From NCBI GenBank assembly GCA_036874045.1, contig JAZBRI010000004.1, positions 4,650,001-4,714,000 of the forward strand: 64,000 nt of DNA. The letters are read 5' to 3'. Position numbers and translations under genes: made by a program. This stretch comes from Cymodocea nodosa (taxonomy: Eukaryota; Streptophyta; Magnoliopsida; Alismatales; Cymodoceaceae). Shown here piece by piece: positions 25,001 to 37,000 of the stretch. Each line of letters starts with the position of its first letter. Positions within the stretch are counted from its first letter, which is position 1. The notes beneath the pieces were generated by a model. It made no database searches. It was not told where the DNA came from and saw only the letters and a list, made by a program, of their open reading frames with translations.

Positions 25001-28000
25001 TCATGCATAAAGTAGTTAAGTATGTTCATGACATAGGCAATGTAAGGTCTTGGGACAATCAAATAGATCAATTTTCTAGTTAGTCTTCTATATTTCTTGA
25101 GGTCATCCAATTTCTTTGACATACTATCTCAAAAATTAGGATAGAGCTCTATTGGTGCACTCTTAGATTTACAACTTAAAGAGTCTTGTCTCCTATAATA
25201 AATCAAGTGCATAATTCCTTTGTCAAAACCATTCTCCTCTTAGAGTATGCAAACGTGATTCCCAAGAAATATGTTGATTTTCCCATATTAGTAATCAATG
25301 TCACTTTAAGTAATCCTTTGTATTTGCAATGGCTTCAATATCACAACCTATCAATATAATGTCTGGCAGGAACTGCAGTGACATTGGCTAGGAGATGGGG
25401 GCAGCAGGAGGGCAGAAAAATGGGTGGCGATGGGGTGACAGCAGCCTAGGATTTCACCTGGAGCTCTAGTACCATGTAGAGAGGAAACTAGAGAAGATTT
25501 ATTCCACAAATGAGAGATTACAAGGTTTATATATGATGATATTTCTCTTGAAGATCCATTTACCCGAATACCCATATATCATAACAATGCATAAGTCCTA
25601 ACAAATACCAAAACTAAGTGAAAGATTAATGCTACCATTATACTTGTTTTGCTCCATTATCTTCGAAAAGGATGAGCTATTCCAAGTTCCTGAAAAGCAT
25701 ACGTTGGATAATAGTTTTAATTGATCACCCAAGCATATCTCATTGAAAGACCACACGAAAACAATTAAAACATGCCATAGTAAATAATGGGCTCAACACC
25801 AGGGTCTTTAAGGAACACAATTGCAGGGGCTGATTCCACGTGTAGCCTGTTGACAGATTTATATCATCAGTAAAACAGTTGTATTTCTGGCCAAATAAAG
25901 AATAGATTAAACCTTCATAGATGCAGTGACCATAGTGAACTCATAATGTCTCTAGTATACCCATAGGCATGAAAAAGCACAGAATGGAAAAACCACCAGA
26001 TAAATTCTTTCAAAATAAATACTAACCCCAAAAATGTGATACAGAAAGAGAGTTTTGGTCCTCTTATTGTAAAGTAAGTTTTGATTTTCACTCACTTGTT
26101 AAACCAAAAGGAAGAATCCTCATCCCTCCACAATATTAATGCAAAAGATGCATATGGTTGGTAATGCTTAAAAGTTTTCCTTAGGAAAGGAAGAGCACGC
26201 TGGCCTGTTTTTGAGAATAAGATCACCTTGACCTGAAAATGAAAGTTCATAAATGGGAAGGAGTATAAGAGATTTGATGGGAATCTTTATTAGGTTCAGC
26301 AGTCAAGCGAACATGTCTAAGTAGAAAGGATTAAGGGAAAAAAACAACCACACACTATATCTAGATTGAGCCTATAATCTCAAAATAGAAAAATGAACAA
26401 ACATTGAGAAAAAGGAGGCAAAAATTTCCATGAGAAGAAAGAAGGTAAGGACAGGTATCAACTAAAATAAGTTTCCCGTGCTAACTCTAAAGAACACCAC
26501 CCCAATGGAGAAGAGAAATTCATTTTGGTGGAATACATAAGTTGCATTGATTGATGGAATGTACCCATACCTTATGTTGACCACTCTTCGCAATAAAATG
26601 TTGCTCCTGAAATTAAGAGTTTTCCACATGACATATATGTTAGTTGATAAGTACATGAGCTTATAATGAAAGAAAAAGGCATAGATCAGGCTATTATAAC
26701 TGAATTTGGGCCTTGAAGCATTTTTCAATCAGAAGCAGATATCAAAAAGGAAAAGCAATCAGCACTACACTGGAAAGCTATCAGCATTAACTACAAGACG
26801 TAGCTAATACCACCTTTTACTTATTCCATTTTTCTTTTGAAACAGTGAGGCGTTCAATTCATTCAAGGACAAAAAAAATACAAAAAGGAAGGGAAAGAAA
26901 ACGAATACAGATCCAAGAACAGCAACTGAAAAGGAATTGTTATTCCAAAAAATTAGTAAATGAACATTCTTTATAGACAGCACATCTACAAAATGAACAA
27001 CGCATGCACATCCACAGTCTGCTTCATTTAGTAAATCAACTCGGGACCTTACCCAAGAACCCCCTATTCAAGATTAGGCATAATGAAGCTCCAGATATGG
27101 GCTCACTGCACACCAAAAAACAAATGGACTACCTCCTCATCTGTTGTTCCTGTAGAAGGCATCTGATGCGATCCAACTGGCACCATTTTCTTTTGTAACA
27201 CTCTGTAACCACCCCACCAAGCATCAAGAGCCGCATAAATGCCCTCACCCTAGGTAGAGAGTGACATTTTCAAAGTGTATGGTCTCCACGGTTGCCTCAA
27301 TTCTATGAACTAAAAAGGCACCGAAGACATTCCCATTCCATTTTAAAGATCTTGTCCCCCAGGCTTCAAGTGAAAAGTAGTGGGTAGCTCCATAAATAAT
27401 TGACAGACCAAATCCACTTCATTATCTGTCATTACTTTGAAGGTATAAATTCTGGTGTATTATATGGGTTAAATATCATCACTTCAGCTACAGATGCATA
27501 CTTTTTATCTGTTAGAAGATCCTGGGGAGTTAATTCGCCAAAGTCTTGTCACCTTATTACCTACGCATCTTGAATCTATGGCAATTTTCACAAAAAACGG
27601 TGTCACAAGGATTTGGCTGCATAGGACTGCACTTGAGTTCTGGAGACCCATATTTACTTACAAGAATATCCACCCAAAAAGCATCTTCTTTGTTTAGCCA
27701 ATGCCGCCATCACTTGGACAGGAGGGCCTTATTGACCTAACCCCCACACCATCAAGCTTAAGGGATTTACAGACCATGTCCAAACCAATAAGGTGCAAGC
27801 CAGCCTGATCAGAGCCCTTCCAACGCCAGTGCCTACATTTTGTCTCTAGTGCATTAACCACCCCAAAGGGAGCTTGAACACTGACTTATGAAAAAGTGAA
27901 AGGCTTTGCTTCAAAAAAAAATAAAAGAAAATTTAAAAGACTGCCAGGAACCAATTTCAACATTGTGATACAACCCCTAAGACTAAGACATTTAGCTTTC

Positions 28001-31000
28001 CAACCTGCTAATTTTCTATCAAGTATCAACACTATCCAACAGAACCCTCCTGTCATTCATTTTGGATCACATAACCAACAAAGGAAGATGCATTTGGTGC
28101 CAATGGCAATATTTCTAAGTATTCATACTATTTTTTATTTTTACTAGTGCATATATTGATATATTAAGGATTGAATTTTGTATTACTATTAAAATATTAT
28201 TCTCAGGATCATTTTTCAATAATTTTTTGAACATTTTTTTTGGAATGTTACCATAACACCATGGTTACATAGCATGAGTTTACACTGCCACCTATGTTCT
28301 CTCTTTTATTTAGAATAAAAAAAGAAGAGAAAGAAGTTATCACCAAGTCTAATTTAAAGTTAAACTAGAAAAACTTATATGTAAATGGAAAATGATTCTT
28401 AGGTATTGAATAAAACTAAAGTTTTTAAACCAAATGTTCAAGTAAGTACTTCAGATACATAGAGGAAAGGTGTTAGTAGCTCACATGCTTGAATCCTCGA
28501 CCTCTTAATTATCTCCATAAGATTAAGCTATTATAGATGTCTCTAATGAGTGACTACTGCAAATTAAAGATAAATGAGTGTAAGCCTATGTGCAAAATAA
28601 ATAAATAAAAGATAAGAGGAATAGATCCAAATGATCCATATAAGATGAAGTAGATGAGAGCGAAAAGAAGAAATGAGAGAAAAAGACCTATGAAGATTAG
28701 AAAAGGGAAGAGATAAGTTGTACATAAAATTCTCATTTTAGTGTGAGGATGAATGAAAATGACATCTAAGTGCAACTATATATCACTTAACTATGACATA
28801 ATTGTGGCTAAATTAAACTAATCAAGTAAAGTAAACAAACAAAGCATGACAAGTGCTAAGTGCATAAATTAAAATGAACATGTATGGAATATGAATAGAA
28901 TACAAGAGAATCATATAAGTATGCATGAATAAATGACATCTAAGTATCAAACATGAGACATGAGGCAAAATGTATAATCCATGAAGCGTGAGGCATGATG
29001 CAAGAAGTGTTATGTGTAGTATGATGTCCAACATGAGTATATGCATGAGTGCATACGTGTGTATATGGACATGTAAGTATGCATGAATGAGTGAGGTACT
29101 AAGGCATGATGCACAAATATGAATAAATAACATTTGTAAAGCATGTGAATGAATAGGTTGATTATGACATGTAATTGGATATACATGATTAAGCATGGTT
29201 AATCAAGCTAAAAATGAGGGATTAGACATGATAATGTGATTAATTAAGTTAATAATACATGATTAAGTATGATAATGTATGATTAATTAACTTAATGAAA
29301 TGATAATGCATAGTTAATTAATATGGTAAAAGTATAATTAATTAACAAAACGATGAATGATTAATTAGTATGATGATGCATGATTAGCTACCATGATAAT
29401 GCATGACAACATGATTAATTAGATGTTGCATAATTAATCAACATGTCAATGTGATTAGCTAATTATGCATGACTTGATTAATATGATTGTGTATGATTAA
29501 TTGTATGATAAGGATTGACTAATAAACTTGATGATGCATGAATGCACGGAAGGGATTGAAATGAGCTATTAAGTGTGGATGAGATGAGTATATGAGTAGG
29601 TGAATTGATCCATTAAACATGCAACATATGAAATGAAGATGTGATGAATGTGTAAAGTAAACTTGCATGTGAAGAGATGCATGTATGCCTGTGTAACTAC
29701 AATATGTAATTACTTGAGACAAGAATGAATGGATGAACAATTGGGATGATATATGAATAAATGCATAGTTATCTCATGTTATTAAGATACAATTTAAGGT
29801 TTGCTATAACTACTTCTACATGGTGAAACATGCATGAATATAAGATAATGTACTTGAAATTAGACTAAGTGAGCATAAATTATGATGTATTTGGAATGAA
29901 CCGTGGGTGCATTCAAGACACAAACATTCATTACATAAACATATGAGATGTTATGGAAATGTATGCAAAGTATGACATGAGAATGAGCTAGAACAAACCA
30001 TCAGATATAAGGATAAATGCAAATGAGAGTTAGGCCTGGTTATATTAAGTCCCCCACCTTTCAATGATGCCTAATAAGACTTAATCCCACAAACCAAACC
30101 AAAATAGGAAATAACAAGATCATTCATCAAAACTCAAGAAGTTGGACTGGTAAACCAACTCTACAACAAACCAAAGTTCTAAAGATGGACCGATAAGTTG
30201 GTTTCATAGTAGAGTTGGGATTTTGGATATAGACCAATGTCCCAACAAAGAAAGAAAAAGATTTAAAACAATACAACAAACGAGCAACTAAAACCAAACT
30301 ACTGAAGTGACATGTGGTAACATCTCGGTTGGAAGCATCAAAAGGTTTCTCATGCAAAAGAAAAAAAGAAAACCCCAAAAGATCAGAAAAACAACCAATC
30401 TTTCAACATTGGAAAGTTCTCTTACGCTGAGTGCTACTCCATTAATCAAAAACCTAAACAACCGAAGGCTGATTTAGGCAAACAAAGTAAAGAAAAAGAA
30501 ATAAAAAGGAACGATGAAATGAAGATTGAAGACTTAGGAAGAATCAATGGCAAGGATCAAGGAACTCAATGGATTTATTTAGTAAAAAAATCAAAATGCT
30601 AAAATAAAATTTAAAGAAATAAAAGAAATGACTTACTAGTAAAGTGAATGTTGACTTTAATCTTCAATCAAAGAGCCCAAAGATTACCTTAAAGAGTGTT
30701 AGAAATGGAGTATATAACTTGATGAGAGGTTATAAGAAAATTGTTGGAGGTCGTCAAAAAGCCATTGGAGTGATGTTGGAGTGTGAGTCTAGTGGTTGGA
30801 GTTGTTTGAATAAGCTAGTGGATGTCGAGATTGTTTCGAAGGCGTACTTTTCTTCAAGATTGGACAATATTTGAAGGGTCATTAGAGTCTACCGTAGGTT
30901 ACCAAGATTTGCCACAAGCTCTGTCAAATCTGCCATAAGTTTCATTGGAGAAAACAATGATCCCGATGAACAAAGGGGGATTTTAAATTGGAAGTTTGGG

Positions 31001-34000
31001 ACTTTTGTAGAAAAAGGCTCAATGGTTTTAATGGAATAGAAAGATTGAAGATTCATAGGTGTTTAGGAGAGTAATGTCTCATCAAAGGTGTCAAGTAGAT
31101 ACTGAAGCTAAGGAAGATATTCAAAGTTTGCCAAAGGTCATTCAATTTCAATGAGAATGAGGTGTTTGAAGCTCATAAAAGTGTGAAATCGAGAATTCAA
31201 GTTCTCTAGGGCTCAAGTGCATCTTCAAAAGTTGATTTGGGGGCATTTATAAAGCATGGAAGAAGATCAAGTGTGTCGATCATCAATTACATAGTTGGTT
31301 GAAAATTCGACATGCAATCTAAGGCCAATGCAACATAAAAACATGGGGAAATAGGCGAATTGAAAATGGTAAGAAAAATGGAGTTGTTAGAGAGGTGGTA
31401 TAGTGATGCATGGAAATGAAGAAATCTAGGATTGCAAGCCAACAAACTCAAGCAGTCAACTAATGAGGTGATCACTACAAATGAGAGTTTCCAATTTTGG
31501 TAAAAGGTCCACATAGGGGAATGTGAATTCTGGCTTGTGCGATCACAAGTAGATGATTTGGTAGTATTGCAAAACACTAGTGACCATCAAGTGAAGGAGG
31601 AAGATCGAAGGTGGGGAAGACGACAGGTTGTGCTGTTTGACGATTAGATGGTTGCAATTAATCTAGCCTACATCTAATGATGGGGAATCAAGAGTGAAGA
31701 GGACCATTAGCTTGAACATTGAAATCATCTATCGGTGAAAAAAAAGAGATGATCTAAGTCAAGGAACTAGAGTTGTCTGATCAACATGAAAGGGATGAAA
31801 GACTAGGATTATAATATTTTAAAAAAAGAAAGTAGGACATTGAGAAAGGAATGGACGATTAAGATTGATCTGGATTTTAAAAGAGACTTTTAAGATGGAA
31901 AAGAGGGGATTAGTAAAAGGAATTAGTGGATTAAGGGTTTTAATTAAAAATTAGGGGATTAAATTAGGGATTTTAGGATTTTAAATTGAAAATTTTAATT
32001 AAAGATTTAGCATTTTAATTTAATTAATATTTTAATTGAATATATTAAGGGATTTGATTAAGGTTTTAGATTAGGGAATTAAGGAATGAATTAAAGGTTT
32101 AGGATCTAAATTAAGGATTAAGGGTTTTCAATTAAGATTAAGGATTTAATTTAAGGATTAAGGTTTTTAATTAAAATATTGAGGGATTTAATTAGGAATT
32201 AAGATTTTAAATTAAGGATTTAAGGAATTAAATTAAAGTTTAAGATTTTAATTATAAAATTAGGATTTTAAATTAAGGATTAAGGTTTTAAATTAAAGAC
32301 TAAGGACTTTAATTAAAGATTTACGATTTAAATGAAAGAGGAGGATTAAGGTTTTAATTTTAAATTAGGGATTAAGGTTAATTAAGAATTACAATTAATA
32401 TATTAAGGCATTTAATTTGGGATTAAGGTTTTAAACCAAGGAATTAAGGAAATTAATTAAGGATTTAGGTTTTTAATTAAAGATTTAAATTAAGGATTAA
32501 GGTTTTAATTAATGATTATGGATTTTAAATAATTTAATTAAGGATTTAGGGTTTTAAATTAGAGTTAGGCTTTTTAATTAAGATTAAGGTTTTAAATTAA
32601 GGATTAAGGTTTTAATTAAAGATTAAGCCATAAATTAAGGATTGAAAGTTTTAATTGAGTATTTGGTGCAATTTATTTATTTAAGCATCCTAGTTTGAGG
32701 TAAATAATAAGAAAAGGAAAAGTCAGAGAAAAAAATTGGTGAGAAGGGATTTGGCATTCGACAAGTTTGACTAATCATTAGGCCTAAAGTGGGAGATCAA
32801 CAATTACAAATACTATTTTAATGTTATTGATATTATTTTAAATGTTCCTAATGTCACTAATACTATTTCTAGGTGATTTTAGTGTGTGAAAAATGGTGCA
32901 CAGGATTTTGGTAAAACACTTATAGGTCACGTCAGAAATAGACTATATGCACAATATGTGCATATCTGTACACATGCACACATACACATGTATGTTTGGG
33001 TGTAGTTGCACATGCTTGTATGTGGAAAGTGGAAACCAAAGCAATCATAACCATTCAGGAGAGCTAATTGAATAAGAACCAAAAGGAAGCATCCTATGTC
33101 CTCTAGACACACATCAAAGTCTATCATGGTTATTAAGTCAGACAACTAAACACTTGATGTGATAAGTTCATGGGCCTTTACATCCCTTCCCTATCTTAAT
33201 TTTAACTAAAATTTTGTCGGATCATGCATTTTTTAGGGTTCAAATGCTAAAAAGTTCAAAATACAACATTTTGGTATCTTTAGATGTTAATGTGTGTATA
33301 ATTGTTTTCATGATAGTAATCTTATATTATATAAAAGACAACGATGTTGTCAGATAAATAGAGAGAGTTCTTTAATACATATATTTAAGAATAAAAGTGT
33401 CATACAATACTATAATAATTATTGTAATATTAAGTTAATGAGTCATACCATGAAACTATAGGAAAAGATAATTCAATGAAAACTAAGACACTTAACTAAA
33501 ATCAAAAAAGATCAATGTAAGTTTATATTGAGTAGGTCAACAATAGAAAATATTCATTTACTTAAACAACTAATTGAAAATTTTAGATTTAAAAAAAGGA
33601 CCTTCAAATAATTTTCATTGATTTAGAGAAAACTTATGATAGAGTACCTAGAAACCTATGGTTGTAAGTATTAGAAAGAGAAAATTACTTTTAGGATATA
33701 CTGATATTACAAAAGACATGTATAAAGAGAAATTACCAGTATTAAAATTATAAGAGGAAAAACTAAGGAATTTTCAATAGATATAGATTTACACCAAGAG
33801 TTTTCTCTAAGTATATATTTATTGTCTTAGTTATAGGTGAAATAACTAAGAAAATTCAAAGAAAAATACTTTATTGCATGCTATTTATTGATGACATAGT
33901 TTTGGCTAACAAAAGTAAAACAATAATTAATTCTAAATTAGAATTATGAAGAGATATTTTACAGTCTAGATGATTTAAATTGAACAAGTCAAAAATTGAA

Positions 34001-37000
34001 CATATATGATGTTGCTTCAACAAAAATAGGAATAATGATAAAGGTATATAATTAGATAATCAAAAAATTCATATATGGACTTTTAAATACTTAAGATCTA
34101 TAATAAATAGCAATAAAGAAATTATAAAAGTTTTTATTCATAGGATTAAAATAGAGTAGTTCTTATTCATAGGATTAAAATAGAGTAGAATGAAGAAGAA
34201 AATTGGTTCTAAAGTGCTACGTGAAAAGAAAATACCCTTAAAATTAAAAAGAAAATCCTATAAAGCTACTATTTGCATGGTTATACATTATGATTCAGAA
34301 TGTTAAACTATAAAACATGATTATGTTCAAAAAGTTAGTATTACAAAAATGTGAATACTTAGATGCATTAGTAGTAATACTATAAAGGATAAGTTAAAAA
34401 TAATTTTATTAGAAATAAAATAAAAAACACGCCAATTAAAGATGCAATTAAAGAAAATCAACTTAGGTGATTTACTCATATCCTTAAGAAGTCAAAGGAT
34501 ATACTAATTAGGAGAGAAAAATTAATTAGTCTAGAAGAAACTAAAAAAAGTAGAAAAAAGTTGAAAACTACTTAGTTAAGAATTATGAGAAAAAATTAAA
34601 ATTATGTAGTTTAACAAAAGATTTGATAAAAATATATAAAAGAAAAGGATTTATGTAGCCAACCTTACATAATGGGATTATGACACAAGATATTGATGGT
34701 TGTTATTACATTTGATGGTATATATATATAACATTTAATAATGAAAATATTGAAAATTTACTTTGTAAATGTTTTAATGGGTGCCTAAGAACCCAAACTT
34801 CATGTCAACCTTGGCGCTTTAATGATTATGAAATCTAGCAAAAATGATTTAGTCTTTTCTTCATAATCAACTAACCCCAAAAAGGCTCCCATGTGAAGAC
34901 CAAACTTTTAAGGGGAACTAGCCTCCCAAACTCACAAGGTAAAAGACAATTACACAATTGGAACTCCATACATCAATAGATACTAGTGTGGTACCACTCT
35001 CCATGAGGATGGTATTGCTAGCACAAAGGGAAGAATAGTTACCAACTTAGATGGATGTATATAGCAGTTTACAAGATAGAAAGACACACATAAGAAGTAA
35101 TAAAGGTTCCAAGGAAATATTATGTCACACTTTTTCAACTGTGCAACATAAGAAAAACAGATGTTGTCATAGGCTACTTTGCCTTTTTAAGTCACAAAAG
35201 TAATGTTCCTTTTTAAGTCTTGAAGTCACATGGACTTCACCATAAACTAAAACTTAAGTCCCTATCATATGAGAATCCATTCATCCAATGAATATCTATG
35301 TAACATATAATATAAGACTAAACACAAGTTAAAATAAAAGGTAGACATTCAATATGATATTACATATTTGCATCTATATCTTCTACAACAAAAATCAATA
35401 CCTTAATTCCATTATGTAAGGTCAACCACATGAATCTGTTTCTTCCATTTATAACTATTCAACACTAAATCTCTTTCTTAAACACAATATGTGGGATCCA
35501 CCAAATCTATAATTTCTATCAGGACAAAATACTCCACAGTATTCAAGGAAACCTTAGTATATTACATAATAAATTTATAAAAATATCATCTACATTATGA
35601 ACACCAGGTGATTACTCTTATAACAGATACTGCAGCAACTAATTAATGCAGGCTCTTCAGAGGTCAGAACAACTAGGCATTAAATTACAGTAATTCCAAG
35701 GACGAAATGAAACAGATGAGGGATCTAGAGATTACCAATGATTCCTTTGTGTAGTAAAAAATTTGAGGTAAACCAAGCACAGTTGTTGCCATCCAATCTA
35801 CAATTGCATCCTCTGAAAGCTCACCATCAAACCTATAAAAGTGATCAAATCATGCACTCCTTGAAAAAGTAATAATGCTTCATTAATTGAACTGCAGGAA
35901 CAAGAATATTAGGCTCATAGTTTATTGCTGATCCAGAGTCATGCACTTTACTGAATACATCAAATAGAAGTTAATGAAGAAAAAACAAGTTTGTCTGCTG
36001 AATCAGAACACACCTTGTGCAACAGTCCAGGCTTCTACAGTTTGGGGAAAATGCTACTAGGGAAGGTAGGCCTGTATATCAGTAATTAAGAGACATCAGT
36101 TAGCAAAGAAGTTACAACAGCAATTCTGCTATGAAGAGGAGGATGCAGTAAAAATTGACATTACAGTAAAATGTTGACATCAGGTATCCTCATAGAATGC
36201 AAAGTTGCCGACTAATAATATATAATATTATGTAATGTTTTAGTTTATGGTCAAGAAGCATGTTTATGACATTCAAGGAAAGGAAAGAAAGACATAAGTA
36301 TTTTAAGCTCAATTTCATGTATGAGCCTCTAGTAGAGAAATATATATAAATACCACTAGATTGTCTTTTTCAACTCATTTCATCAGCTTAGGGTGAGCCT
36401 TGGCTCAATGATAAACACTAAGATTGTGACTTGGAAATCAAGGATTTGCATTGTAAGGAGATCCCCCTCCATTTATGGTGGTAAGGTAGCAAACAATTGA
36501 ACTCTCTCCAGAATTGATATAGTGAGATTCTTGTGCATGGCTTTCTCTTTACTTTAGTGACTTCAATCTTTCATTGAAGCCCAAACAATGAAAACTGAGG
36601 GACAAAAACTCATTAGAGAGCAAATGAGATAAATGCACAGTGGTATAAGTGCACCTTGATGATTCTTAGTGAATGTGCTGCGTATGACCATTAAGTTTAT
36701 ATTTCAAGTACAATGATGGAATTAATAAATTTCAATTCCATAATTTTTTCATATTTACTTAAGTGGCTTGTTATTATATATCGCCCTACAGGCACTCATA
36801 TCACATATATTAGATATGCTAAAGTATATAACAAAAGAAATACCATTTGGAAAGAAGGGCTGCCCTGTGTACCTCCTTTCTGCAAAGAAAGAAGATATCT
36901 CATGCTCACCAAGCTCCACCACGGCAGTTTCAGAAACACCCTCCAAATGATTAACTGCATACAAAAATAACCATTGAAGAGGTAACAAAATTCCTGTTGT

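Noticed and set aside
27494-27740. Two plus-strand ORFs of about 65 codons
   Set aside because: They are antisense to the L1-type LINE fragment.
28554-29740. Several 70-120 codon minus-strand ORFs rich in His, Ile and Leu
   Set aside because: They are produced by repeats lacking stop words on that strand and contain no domain.
30940-31000. Candidate mini-exon with a Pro-Asn-Phe core on the minus strand
   Set aside because: The motif (about 30985-30993) occurs, but the only acceptor leaves it out of phase with the phase-0 border of exon 10.
31910-32690. Interstitial telomere repeats
   Set aside because: Words like agggttt occur but the TTTAGGG unit is never tandem in register; the period is about 20 bases.
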